A stretch of DNA of 64,000 nt from Amycolatopsis nigrescens CSC17Ta-90 (GTDB lineage: Bacteria; Actinomycetota; Actinomycetes; Mycobacteriales; Pseudonocardiaceae): contig NZ_ARVW01000001.1 of the NCBI RefSeq assembly GCF_000384315.1, forward strand, positions 1,683,746-1,747,745, read 5' to 3'. This document shows positions 1 to 8,334 of this stretch, one piece after another (the stretch's first letter is position 1; each line of letters starts with the position of its first letter). A program made the translations under genes and the position numbers. Under the pieces are notes generated by a model that searched no databases, was not told the origin of the DNA, and saw only the letters and a list, made by a program, of their open reading frames with translations.

Positions 1-374
1 CGGTGGAGGAGTTGCTGCGCTACGACTCCCCTGTCCAGCTCAGCGTCCGTGCCGCGCTGGAAGACGCCGAGGTGGGCGGTGTGCCGATCGCCCGCGGCTC
101 GATCACCATCCTGCTGATCGGCTCCGCCAACCGCGACCCGGACGCCTTCGACCGGCCGGACCGGCTCGACATCGGCCGGGAACCGTCCCGCCACCTCGCC
201 TTCGGACAGGGTGTGCACTTCTGCCTCGGCGCGCCGCTGGCCAGGCTCGAGGCGCAGCTCGCGTTCCGCGCGCTCACCGAACGCGCACCGGGCCTGCGCC
301 AGGCCGGGGAACCGTCCTGGAAGGACAACATCGTGCTCCGCGGGCTGGCGCGGCTGCCGGTACACCTGAAGTAG
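1..374 (+). CDS. Cytochrome P450, C-terminal part (5' end outside window)
   Basis: The reading frame is already open at base 3 and runs to the stop at 372-374, so only about the last 123 residues are present. It shows the ExxR motif of the K helix (EELLR at the start), the NRDPDAFDRPDRLDI meander and the haem-binding loop FGQGVHFCLGAPLAR with the axial cysteine. The spacing is that of soluble bacterial class I P450s (CYP107/CYP105-like), which take electrons from a ferredoxin. The substrate cannot be told from this part. The downstream gene, a sensor kinase, starts about 100 bases later and is probably a separate unit. Confidence 0.93.
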   Translation, partial: VEELLRYDSPVQLSVRAALEDAEVGGVPIARGSITILLIGSANRDPDAFDRPDRLDIGREPSRHLAFGQGVHFCLGAPLARLEAQLAFRALTERAPGLRQAGEPSWKDNIVLRGLARLPVHLK

Positions 375-479
375 GCCGCCGGGCCCTGGCGGTTACACCG
401 AAAGTCGTCACCGGTTCCCCCGCGACGAGCGGATCCGCTGATGCGGGAGCGTCGGTGGGGGTCCGTAGGCTCTGCTGGC

Positions 480-1709
480 ATGGGACGGCGTGCGCTGGGC
501 GTGGTGAGCACCGTGATCGCGGTGGCGGTCAGCGTGCTGAGCAGCTTCTACGTCTTCGGCTCCGACGGCTACCGGCCCTCGGACCAGACGCTGCATCCCA
601 CCTGGCTTTCCGGGCTCAGCTTCCTCGCCGCGATCGGGGCCGCCGTCATGCTGTGCTGGCGGCACCGCTGGCCCGTGCTGGTCGCCGGGATCGCGCTGGT
701 GCCTTCACTTCTGCTCACCGCGGACTCGATGGCCGCGCTCATCGCACTGGCCGCGCTGGCCGCGAACCGGCGGGACCGGGTGCTGTGGGCCGGCACGGCC
801 GCGGTCTTCGCGGCGACCGCGCTCGCGGTGTGGCGCGACGCCAACCGCGACCCGAGTGTGACCGTGGCCGGCCGGTTCGTCGGCGCGGAGTCCACCGCAG
901 GGCAGATCATCGGCGTGCTGCTGATGACCGCCGTGCTGACCGCGATCCCGCTCACCGTGGGGATAACCAGGGGCGTCCGGGCCGACCTCGGCCGCCGGGA
1001 ACTGAAGGAACGGGAACTGCGCGCCGAAGTGACCCGGCAGGACGAGCGGTCCAGGATCGCCCGCGAGATGCACGACGTGCTCGGGCACCGGCTTTCCCTG
1101 CTCTCGCTGCAGGCCGGCGCGTTGGAGGTGAACCAGGGCAGCACCGCGGAGGTGGCGAAGACGGTCCGCACCACCGCCCGCCAGTCCCTGCAGGACCTCC
1201 GCCAGGTGATCGGCGTGCTCCGCGACGGCCGCGACTTCACCGGACGGGAAGACGACAGCGCAGGCCCCGGCAGTGAGTCCGGAGCACGGGCCCAGCCGAA
1301 CATGGCCGATCTGCCCGAGCTGATCGCCAGTTCGCGCCAGGCCGGGTTGCCCGCCAACATCACCGTTCTGATCGACCAGCCGGGGAGCGCGCCGCCGGCG
1401 CTGGGGACCGCCGCCTACCGGATCGTCCAGGAATCCCTCACGAACGTGCTGCGGCACGCGCCGGGGTCGGCGGCCGAGGTGACGGTGCGTGGCGGGCCGG
1501 GGGTCGGGGTGGCGATCGAGGTGGTCAACCCGCTCGCCGCGATGGCGCCATCCGAGCCGTCCCCCGGCTCAGGAACCGGCCTGACCGGCGTCTCCGAGCG
1601 GGTGGCGATGCTCGGCGGCAACGTCAGCGCCGGCCCGATCGACGGGCGGGTGTTCGCGCTGCGTGCCTGGCTGCCATGGCCGATGCCACCGGTACCTCCG
1701 CTGCCCTGA
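480..1709 (+). CDS. Two-component sensor histidine kinase (HisKA_3 type)
   Basis: Membrane sensor kinase that should phosphorylate the response regulator just downstream. The N-terminal 150 or so residues contain several hydrophobic membrane segments. A HisKA_3 dimerisation box follows with the phosphoacceptor histidine in IAREMHDVLGHRLSLL, then a HATPase domain (N box QESLTNVLRHAP, G box GTGLTGVSERVAMLGG). This is the NarL-type kinase layout common in actinomycetes. ATG at 480 is chosen because the hydrophobic N-terminus begins right after it; an in-frame ATG at 441 would add 13 basic, low-complexity residues. The response regulator gene begins 30 bases after the stop, so the two are almost certainly co-transcribed. 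The signal sensed is unknown. Confidence 0.92.
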   Translation: MGRRALGVVSTVIAVAVSVLSSFYVFGSDGYRPSDQTLHPTWLSGLSFLAAIGAAVMLCWRHRWPVLVAGIALVPSLLLTADSMAALIALAALAANRRDRVLWAGTAAVFAATALAVWRDANRDPSVTVAGRFVGAESTAGQIIGVLLMTAVLTAIPLTVGITRGVRADLGRRELKERELRAEVTRQDERSRIAREMHDVLGHRLSLLSLQAGALEVNQGSTAEVAKTVRTTARQSLQDLRQVIGVLRDGRDFTGREDDSAGPGSESGARAQPNMADLPELIASSRQAGLPANITVLIDQPGSAPPALGTAAYRIVQESLTNVLRHAPGSAAEVTVRGGPGVGVAIEVVNPLAAMAPSEPSPGSGTGLTGVSERVAMLGGNVSAGPIDGRVFALRAWLPWPMPPVPPLP

Positions 1710-1738
1710 CCCCGGTCCGGCCTCACTATCATGTCCGG

Positions 1739-2401
1739 GTGCACAACCTGCGAGTGCTGCTCGTCGATGACGACCCACTCGTCCGCACCGGGCTGTCCCT
1801 GATCCTCGGCAGCACGGACGACATCACCGTCGTCGGCGAAGCGGACGACGGGGACGAAGCCGTGCCGAAGGTGACCGCGCACGCGCCCGACGTGGTGCTG
1901 ATGGACATCCGGATGCGCCGGATGAACGGGCTGGCCGCGACCGCCGCCGTGGTGGCGCTGCCGCGACCGCCGAAGGTGCTCGTGCTGACCACCTACGACC
2001 TCGACGAGTACGTGTTCGACGCGCTCGCCGCGGGCGCGAGCGGATTCCTGCTGAAAGAGGGCTCGCCGCAGGAGATCATCGACGCGGTGCGGGTGATCGC
2101 CTCCGGTGAGGCGCTGCTTTCCCCGCGTGCCACCAAAAAGCTGATCGGCCACTACGTCGCGGTGCGGACCAGCCCGCGCCGTCAGCAGGCGCTGGCGAAG
2201 CTGAGCACGCTCAGCGAGCGCGAGCGGGAGATCGTCACCGCGGTCGCGCAGGGCAGGCCGAATGCCCACATCGCCGCCGAGCTCTACCTCAGCGAAGCCA
2301 CCGTGAAGACGCACATCACCAGGACCTTCGCCAAAGTGGACGTGTCCAACCGGGTGCAGCTGACCATTTTCGCCTACGAAGCCGGGCTCGTCTCGCCCTA
2401 G
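1739..2401 (+). CDS. LuxR/NarL-family response regulator
   Basis: DNA-binding partner of the upstream kinase. The receiver domain shows the acidic pair in LLVDDDPLVRTGL, the phosphoacceptor aspartate in VVLMDIRMRRM, and the conserved T and K (VLTTYD, LLKEGSP). The C-terminal GerE/LuxR helix-turn-helix is seen in LSEREREIVTAVAQGR and YLSEATVKTHITR. GTG at 1739 puts the receiver at the very N-terminus, as usual in the family; the frame is open further upstream but overlaps the kinase gene. The last four bases (CTAG) are shared with the stop codon of the convergent gene that follows. Confidence 0.93.
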   Translation: MHNLRVLLVDDDPLVRTGLSLILGSTDDITVVGEADDGDEAVPKVTAHAPDVVLMDIRMRRMNGLAATAAVVALPRPPKVLVLTTYDLDEYVFDALAAGASGFLLKEGSPQEIIDAVRVIASGEALLSPRATKKLIGHYVAVRTSPRRQQALAKLSTLSEREREIVTAVAQGRPNAHIAAELYLSEATVKTHITRTFAKVDVSNRVQLTIFAYEAGLVSP

Positions 2402-2889
2402 CCGGACCACTCCAGCCAGTTCTTGGTGTCCTTCCGTAGGCCCATCACGAGGGCGAACACGGACAGAAAAGCGAACGGGGCGCCGGCCGCACCGTAATAG
2501 CCGCCCCCGTATTCCGGCAGGGACCCGATGACGGTCATGAGCAGGGTGCTCAGCAGTCCCAGCAGGCTGCCGACGGTCACCATGCTGATCGCCGACGGCT
2601 TGCGCAGGATCAGGAAAACCGTGCCGGTCAAGGAGAACACGGCGGTCAGCGCGAGCACGGCGAGCAGCCACCAGCCGGGCACCGTGACTTCGGCGGTCTT
2701 CGGCAGCACGGACGCCAGGTTCACCACGCAGAGCACCCCGAGCAGCCCGGCGAACACCCCTGCCAGCACGGTGGAGACCGCGCTCGGCGCCCACGCCGGC
2801 GCCGGTTCGTTCTCGGCTCGCGCGCGGTGTTCTTCGCGCAGGCGCCGCCGGCGCTCGCTCAGCGGTGCACGTTCGTTCGACTGTCCCAT
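2398..2889 (-). CDS. Small membrane protein of unknown function (163 aa)
   Basis: No family recognised. The first 35 residues are strongly charged (basic and acidic, ERRRRLREEHRARAENEP), followed by about four hydrophobic segments (TVLAGVFAGLLGVLCVVNLA, WWLLAVLALTAVFSLTG, SMVTVGSLLGLLSTLLM, PFAFLSVFALVMGL), so it is a small polytopic membrane protein with a cytoplasmic charged tail. ATG at 2889 is preceded by a good ribosome binding site (GGAGGGT on the minus strand, 2893-2899). Its stop codon overlaps that of the response regulator tail to tail. Any link with the two-component system is speculative. Confidence 0.8.
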   Translation of the reverse strand: MGQSNERAPLSERRRRLREEHRARAENEPAPAWAPSAVSTVLAGVFAGLLGVLCVVNLASVLPKTAEVTVPGWWLLAVLALTAVFSLTGTVFLILRKPSAISMVTVGSLLGLLSTLLMTVIGSLPEYGGGYYGAAGAPFAFLSVFALVMGLRKDTKNWLEWSG

Positions 2890-2953
2890 GGCTACCCTCC
2901 GTGCGGCTGCCGGAATGGTAGACCGGTGATCCGGGACCCCTCCCGGAGCCGGA

Positions 2954-4012
2954 TCAGTTCTTTCCGAGCTGTGTCCGGTAAGCGCGGGTGAGCAGGCCAG
3001 GCCAGGAGGTGAAGTTGACCATCGCGTCGTCGGCGTGGGTGAGCTGGTCGATCCCGCCGACCGCGACCAGCCCGCGCAGCGCCGGGTCCGCAATGGCGGC
3101 GGTCGTCCCGGTGACGAAGTCCCCCGCGTTCAGCACCGGATACGGCCGAACCGCGTCGTTGATGCCCACCTGGAAGTCGCCGAGCACCGGGGTGACCGGT
3201 TCGCTGATCGCCAGCGCGGTGTGCCGGTGTCCCAGCTCGACTAGCGCACGGGAAAGCGCACCGTCCATGCCGGGCGGCTGCTCCATCGCGGCGTCGAGCA
3301 GCGGGCCGAGCACGGCCGCCGCGTCCAGTTCGGCGAACGCGGTGCCGAACCACTTGTCGTAGGGCCGGTAGCGGCGTTCCTGCAGCAGGGCCATTTCCAT
3401 GACGAGCCGGCACAGCCTGGCCACGATGAGCCGGGCACCTCGCCGGTCCCCTGCCTCCAGGGTGCGGCCGAGCAGCGGTTCGGTGTTCCCGATCAGGTGC
3501 CACTGGCTCGCCAGCAGCCACCGCCACACGTCGTCGGGATACCAGGTCAGCAGGCGGCGCACCCTGGTGAGCTCGCCGGGGTCGTCGCGGAACACGCCGC
3601 CGCGGGTGAGCTGCAGGAGCCGCTGCTGCGGCAGCCCGAGCCAGTCGGCGTGGTCCAGACCCTGCCGAGGGTCCATCCCGAGCCGCTCGACGATCCACTC
3701 GTCGAAGGTGGTGACCTCGATGTGGTGGGTGACCTTGTTGTGCGCCAGCGAATACCACGCCGTGGGGTACCCGGCGTACTCCGGCGGCAGCCCTCGCTCG
3801 ACGCGGTCCCGGAGTCCTTCGACCTGCCCGTCCGCGACGAGCAACTGGACCCGCGGCCCCCACTCGTGATCGGTGGACCGGACGCTGTCGTACCCCAGCA
3901 CCTCGGAGCCCTCACCGAGCAGGCACGCGGCGTGCGGCACCTCGGCCAGCGGCGCCACCACGTCGGCGTAGAACGCTTCGGCGAGGGCGAGACCGGGCGT
4001 GAAAGCTGACAT
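2954..4012 (-). CDS. DUF4037 nucleotidyltransferase-like protein
   Basis: A 352-residue cytoplasmic protein of the DUF4037 type. These proteins have a nucleotidyltransferase-like N-terminal part (here GEGSEVLGYDSVRSTDHEWGPRVQL, with the acidic residues DHEWGP typical of the family) and a helical C-terminal part. The family's reaction is not established. The shorter ATG at 4012 (MSAFTPGLALAEAFY) matches the usual N-terminus better than an upstream in-frame start at 4048. It is transcribed in the same direction as the small membrane protein gene, 64 bases away. Confidence 0.82.
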   Translation of the reverse strand: MSAFTPGLALAEAFYADVVAPLAEVPHAACLLGEGSEVLGYDSVRSTDHEWGPRVQLLVADGQVEGLRDRVERGLPPEYAGYPTAWYSLAHNKVTHHIEVTTFDEWIVERLGMDPRQGLDHADWLGLPQQRLLQLTRGGVFRDDPGELTRVRRLLTWYPDDVWRWLLASQWHLIGNTEPLLGRTLEAGDRRGARLIVARLCRLVMEMALLQERRYRPYDKWFGTAFAELDAAAVLGPLLDAAMEQPPGMDGALSRALVELGHRHTALAISEPVTPVLGDFQVGINDAVRPYPVLNAGDFVTGTTAAIADPALRGLVAVGGIDQLTHADDAMVNFTSWPGLLTRAYRTQLGKN

Positions 4013-4078
4013 CGACTCCGACCGTATCCGCCCCCGCCCCAGGGTCAATCGCTTTTCCGGCGGCGGCCGCGGCGAAGG

Positions 4079-6244
4079 TCAGAACCGGGTCCAGGTGCCG
4101 GCGAGACCTTGCTGCTCCACCCCCGGTTTCGTGTAGTCGCACACGCCACCGGGGAAGATTTCCAGCAGCTTCGCCCATTCCCTGGCCGTCCAGGCGATCC
4201 CGTAGTCACCGGGGTCCGGCGCCTTGAGCCGGCACTTGATGATGTCGGCGGCGATCCCCTCGCCGGCGACCTCGCGCGGGAAGGACGCGGACGGGTAGAG
4301 CCGTTCGCAGGTGCTCGACGGGTCGCGGTCGAGCGGCTGGGCGATGAATTTCGCGGCGGTGTCCCGGGTGTTGCAGCCCTCGCGCAGCTCGGCGGGTTTC
4401 GCACGGACGATCTTGCCGATCCGCGGCGTGACCGAGGTGTCCGCGGCGAGGTTGGTCAGCCAGCGGTCCAGCTGCACGATCGCGTGCCGCAGCAGCGGGC
4501 TTTCCGTGCTCTGCAGGCCATTGCGGGCGTCCTCGAGCAGGCTGACCCGGTTGGCCGAGGTGCCGTTGGCCTTCTCCAGCCGTTCCTGCAGGGAGAAACT
4601 GTGGTAGCGCACGTGGATGTCACCGCCGGGCCGGTCGTCGAAATAGGCCCGGTAGTCGATGATCGGCACGTCCTTGAGCCCGCCGCCGCCGTTGGTCAGC
4701 CTGCCGGTCCGGTAGGCGGCGCGGGTGGCCGCCAGGTCGGCCACCGTCCGCTCGGGGACGAGGTTGGCGTCCGCGTCGAACCCGCCGACGTGCTCGTTGA
4801 GGTCGAGGAACTGCCCGATCGAAATGGTCCCGTCGCGCAGCGCGGCAAGGCCGTACTGGATCCCGACGTTGTCCAGCGGCCGCCGGGCGAACCCGGTGCC
4901 GGGATCGGCGCCGTAGACGTTGATCGCGTGGTCGTACACATCGCAGCGGGCGCCACCGGGATTGGTGTCGGGGTGGTAGCGCTGCTCTTCCGGCAGCACC
5001 CCGCAGAACGCCCTCGGATCGATGCGGCGGGCCCCGACGGCCACGTTGGGCGCGGTCGCGTAGTTGACGAACCCGGTCACCCGCCGCTTCTGCTCCGCGG
5101 TCCAGCCGATGGTGGCCTTGTTCAGATAGGTGTCGAGCAGCCACGCGTCGGTGATCATGTGAATGGTGCCGAAGCCCACCTCGGTGAAGGAGCAACCCGG
5201 GATGATCCCGTCGAAGATGCCCGGGTAGTTGTCCACGATCTGGTGCGCCTGGTACGAACCGCCGGAACAGCCGTAGCCGATGGTGTGCGCCACCGGCCCG
5301 TACCGCTCGACGAAGCGCTCCTTGACCATCATCGCCGTCTCAGCAGCGGTCAGGTCGGAGCAGTTCGCGCCGAACACGTTCAGCGAGGACGAGACAACGC
5401 CGAAACCCTGACCGAGCATGAAGGCGTCGGTCACGCCGCCGGTGCTGTTGCCCTGCCGGTACCAGCCATCCGTGCAGCCGCCGCCGAGGGTGTAGATCAC
5501 CCGCCCGTTCCAGCCCACCGGCCTTGCCGCGGGCGTCGGGTCCGGCTCGGCGATCGGGTCGTGCAGCACGGCGCTCTGGTAGATGCCGCGGTTGGCGGTG
5601 CCGGTCTCCATCCGCACGATGAACGGGACCTTTCTGCCGAGCGAGGTCGTGGTGGTGGCCAGATCGGCCGGATAACCGGTGGCGCCGTCCGGCCACGGCG
5701 CGTACGTGTTCGCCGTGGTGCGGTAGAAGTGGTCGTCCCTGGTCTCGATCGAGCAGTCCGCGTCCAGCGGCTCGCCCAGCGTCCCGCCGAGCACCGGCAG
5801 GGTGAACCGCGTGGTCTCGCAGACGAAGGGCTGTTCGTGCGGACCGGCGAAGACGGGCCCCTGCACCGGGTAGTTGCGCAGCGTGAGGCCGGCGGGCCGG
5901 TGGCCGGGGATCCTGGCCTGCACCGTGTTCTGCCCGGGTGCCAGGCCGTCCACGAGCCCGGTCAACGCCCCGGAAGGCGGGTCCCGCCGGAACAGCCCGG
6001 TGATATCCGCGCCATTGCGCGTGATCCGCGCCCACTCGGCCGGAATGCCCGGTGGCAGCTCAACGCGAATCAGCGCGTCCCCTCCGCTCACCGTGTCCGA
6101 CCGTCCGGAAAGGACGGTCAACCGCGGCCAGCCGTGCCCCGCCGGGTCCGCCGCGGTGGCCAGCGCCGGTGCCTGGAGGGCAAGCAGAACGAGGGCCAGC
6201 GCAGCGAAACCCGCGCGCGGCAACATCTTCAGAGCTCGGGTCAT
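4079..6244 (-). CDS. Secreted DUF6351 family protein, alpha/beta-hydrolase-like
   Basis: A 721-residue exported protein. The N-terminus is a signal peptide (basic start, hydrophobic GFAALALVLLALQAPALA, cleavage near A30-A32). An Ig-like beta domain lies at about 40-125. The main domain shows GYGCSGGSYQ at residues 323-332, a G-x-S-x-G nucleophile elbow with candidate Ser327, so it is probably a serine hydrolase; several cysteines suggest disulfides. Members of this actinobacterial family resemble tannase and hydroxybutyrate-oligomer hydrolases, but I know of no proven substrate. It is divergent from the chitinase gene, and a DasR-like operator lies in the shared upstream region. Confidence 0.85.
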   Translation of the reverse strand: MTRALKMLPRAGFAALALVLLALQAPALATAADPAGHGWPRLTVLSGRSDTVSGGDALIRVELPPGIPAEWARITRNGADITGLFRRDPPSGALTGLVDGLAPGQNTVQARIPGHRPAGLTLRNYPVQGPVFAGPHEQPFVCETTRFTLPVLGGTLGEPLDADCSIETRDDHFYRTTANTYAPWPDGATGYPADLATTTTSLGRKVPFIVRMETGTANRGIYQSAVLHDPIAEPDPTPAARPVGWNGRVIYTLGGGCTDGWYRQGNSTGGVTDAFMLGQGFGVVSSSLNVFGANCSDLTAAETAMMVKERFVERYGPVAHTIGYGCSGGSYQAHQIVDNYPGIFDGIIPGCSFTEVGFGTIHMITDAWLLDTYLNKATIGWTAEQKRRVTGFVNYATAPNVAVGARRIDPRAFCGVLPEEQRYHPDTNPGGARCDVYDHAINVYGADPGTGFARRPLDNVGIQYGLAALRDGTISIGQFLDLNEHVGGFDADANLVPERTVADLAATRAAYRTGRLTNGGGGLKDVPIIDYRAYFDDRPGGDIHVRYHSFSLQERLEKANGTSANRVSLLEDARNGLQSTESPLLRHAIVQLDRWLTNLAADTSVTPRIGKIVRAKPAELREGCNTRDTAAKFIAQPLDRDPSSTCERLYPSASFPREVAGEGIAADIIKCRLKAPDPGDYGIAWTAREWAKLLEIFPGGVCDYTKPGVEQQGLAGTWTRF

Positions 6245-6284
6245 CGTCGACCTCTCCCGCTACCGGTGATCGACAAAAGGTACG

Positions 6285-6313
6285 GACCACTTGCGCAAGT
6301 GGTCAAGACCACT
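6285..6313. promoter_or_regulatory. DasR-like operator between DUF6351 gene and chitinase gene
   Basis: Two overlapping dyads share a half-site. Bases 6298-6313 read AGTGGTCAAGACCACT, which agrees at nearly all positions with the Streptomyces DasR site (AGTGGTCTAGACCACT type). Bases 6285-6304 read GACCACTTGCGCAAGTGGTC, a perfect 20-base palindrome. DasR is the GntR repressor that answers to GlcNAc metabolites and controls chitinases in streptomycetes, so its place upstream of a GH18 chitinase fits well. Confidence 0.7.
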
Positions 6314-6429
6314 GTCCGGTATCGGTCAGGTCGCCTTCGGCCGTTCGGTGGTTTCGCAGCGTTATACCGACGAAAGTCTTCCGCCATTACTGGTTGAATA
6401 AATGGATTCCGCCGAGAAGGGAGCCGGGC

Positions 6430-7524
6430 ATGTTCCGCCGGATGTCACATCTGCTGGGGATCGGGCTGGCGATCGCGATCGCCGCGCCACTGCCGGTCTC
6501 CGAGGCAAACACAGCCATCACAGTAAACACAGCGAACACAGCGGTCGCACCGCACGAGGCGCCGGCCGAAACCTGCCCGGTCAAGCCGAAACCCGCGGGC
6601 AAAGTGCTGCACGGATACTGGGAGAACTGGGACGGTGCGGCGAACGGGGTGCACCCGCCGTTCGGCTGGACCCCGATCACCGACCCCCGCATCCGCGAAC
6701 ACGGCTACAACGTGATCAACGCGGCGTTCCCGGTCATCCGCTCGGACGGCACGGTGCTGTGGGAGGACGGGATGGACGCGACCGTGAAGGTCGCCACCCC
6801 GGCCGAAATGTGCCAGGCCAAGGCGGCGGGCCTGACCATCCTGATGTCGATCGGCGGCGCCACGGCCGGTATCGACCTGGGTTCCAGCGCGGTCGCGGAC
6901 CGGTTCGTGCAGACCGTGGTGCCGCTGCTGAAGACCTACAACTTCGACGGCATCGACATCGACATCGAGACCGGCCTCACCGGCAGCGGCAACATCAACC
7001 AGCCGTCCGCCTCGCAGGCCAACCTGATGCGCATCATCGACGGCGTGCTCGCCGCGATGCCCCCCGGTTTCGGCCTGACCATGGCGCCCGAGACGGCGTA
7101 CGTGACCGGCGGCAGCGTCACCTACGGCTCGATCTGGGGAGCGTATCTGCCGATCGTCAAGAAGTACGCCGACAACGGCAGGCTCTGGTGGCTGAACATG
7201 CAGTACTACAACGGCAACATGTACGGCTGCTCCGGCGACTCCTACTCGGCCGGCACCGTGCAGGGCTTCACCGTGCAGACGAGCTGCCTGGACAAGGGGC
7301 TGGTCGTGCAGGGCACCACGATCAGGGTTCCGCTGGACAAGCAGGTTCCCGGGCTGCCGGCGCAACCGGGCGCCGGGGGCGGCTACATGTCCACGGGCCT
7401 GGTTTCGCAGGCGTGGAACCACTTCGGCAACGGGCTGAAGGGCCTGATGACCTGGTCCATCAACTGGGACGGGTCGAAGAACTGGACGTTCGGCAACAAC
7501 GTCAAGGCACTGCAGGGCCGCTGA
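6430..7524 (+). CDS. Secreted GH18 chitinase
   Basis: A 364-residue glycoside hydrolase family 18 enzyme that should cut beta-1,4-GlcNAc chains outside the cell. Residues 1-26 form a signal peptide, followed by a short Thr/Asn/Ala linker. The catalytic barrel shows SIGGA (140-144) and FDGIDIDIE (172-180), in which E180 is the acid/base and the aspartates assist substrate-assisted catalysis. Substrate-cleft aromatics are seen in YWENWDG and WWLNMQYYNG. There is no carbohydrate-binding module, so it is a short single-domain chitinase. ATG at 6430 has GAAGGGAG just upstream. The DasR-like operator upstream suggests induction by GlcNAc. Confidence 0.93.
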   Translation: MFRRMSHLLGIGLAIAIAAPLPVSEANTAITVNTANTAVAPHEAPAETCPVKPKPAGKVLHGYWENWDGAANGVHPPFGWTPITDPRIREHGYNVINAAFPVIRSDGTVLWEDGMDATVKVATPAEMCQAKAAGLTILMSIGGATAGIDLGSSAVADRFVQTVVPLLKTYNFDGIDIDIETGLTGSGNINQPSASQANLMRIIDGVLAAMPPGFGLTMAPETAYVTGGSVTYGSIWGAYLPIVKKYADNGRLWWLNMQYYNGNMYGCSGDSYSAGTVQGFTVQTSCLDKGLVVQGTTIRVPLDKQVPGLPAQPGAGGGYMSTGLVSQAWNHFGNGLKGLMTWSINWDGSKNWTFGNNVKALQGR

Positions 7525-7594
7525 CCCGGTTCCGCCGTTTCTTCCGCGCACCAGCCGGGTATTCCCCGGCAGCGACGCGGAAGGGGCGAACGGA

Positions 7595-8104
7595 ATGGCT
7601 GTGGCTGATTTGGTGGCGGACGGCTTCGGGCGGATCCGCGGGTCGGTGCACCAGGTGCTGGACGGGCTCGACGCCGGCCTGATTTCCGAGCGGATCGACC
7701 CCGGGGCCAACTCCATCGGCTGGCTGATCTGGCATCTCACCCGGGTGCAAGACGACCATCTGGCCGAGCTGGCAGGCACCGAACAGGTGTGGACCGAGCA
7801 GGGCTGGGCCGACCGGTTCGGGCTGCCGCTGCACCCGTCCGACACCGGGTACGGGCATGGCCAGGACGAGGTGGCGGCGGTCCGGGTCGAGTCGCCGGAC
7901 CTGCTGACCGCCTATCACGACGCGGTGCACGGCACGACGGTGAGCTGGCTGGCCGGTCTTCGTGCGCAGGACCTCGACCGGATCGTGGACAGGGCATGGG
8001 ACCCGCCGGTGACCATGGGCGCACGGCTGGTCAGCGTGCTGGCCGACGACCTGCAGCACGTGGGGCAGGCGGCGTTCCTCCGCGGGCTGCTCGAACGCAG
8101 GTGA
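7595..8104 (+). CDS. DinB-fold protein (DUF664, mycothiol transferase-like)
   Basis: A 169-residue four-helix DinB-superfamily protein. Metal-ligand histidines are visible in the expected places: WLIWHLTRVQDDH near residues 47-59 and DDLQHVGQ near 150-157. In actinomycetes this group includes mycothiol-dependent S-transferases and detoxification enzymes; the substrate here is unknown. The ATG at 7595 follows GGGGCGAACGGA. It begins 70 bases after the chitinase stop but has no obvious functional tie to it. Confidence 0.83.
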   Translation: MAVADLVADGFGRIRGSVHQVLDGLDAGLISERIDPGANSIGWLIWHLTRVQDDHLAELAGTEQVWTEQGWADRFGLPLHPSDTGYGHGQDEVAAVRVESPDLLTAYHDAVHGTTVSWLAGLRAQDLDRIVDRAWDPPVTMGARLVSVLADDLQHVGQAAFLRGLLERR

Positions 8105-8155
8105 CCGGCGTTGAACCCGGCGAAAACTGTCCGGCCCGCTCGCTACCGTCGGCGC

Positions 8156-8248
8156 ATGGCGACCAAGTGGAGTGTCACGATCGACTGCGCCGGGCCGGCG
8201 AAGCTGGCGGACGACCTGAGCCTCCTCGTCGCAACGGCGCCAGGCTGA
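8156..8248 (+). pseudogene. Remnant of a VOC (glyoxalase/bleomycin resistance-like) gene
   Basis: A 30-codon frame begins with MATKWSVTIDCAGPAKLAD, the standard N-terminus of actinobacterial VOC-family proteins (usually continuing FWAEALGY). After ADD the match is lost and a stop follows. No ribosome binding site is seen. It is best read as the 5' relic of a deleted VOC gene, not as a working peptide. Confidence 0.5.
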
Positions 8249-8334
8249 GCCAGATTGGCTTGCGTTGGCGCCATAGTGATGCCACTCTGATGTCAGGCCA
8301 GGCATTCAGAGCAGGCTTACGACGAGGAGCCGAC

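Noticed and set aside
4109..6397. A plus-strand frame of about 760 codons opposite the DUF6351 gene
   Set aside because: Same reason: the minus-strand frame has a signal peptide and hydrolase motif; the plus-strand one is compositionally odd.
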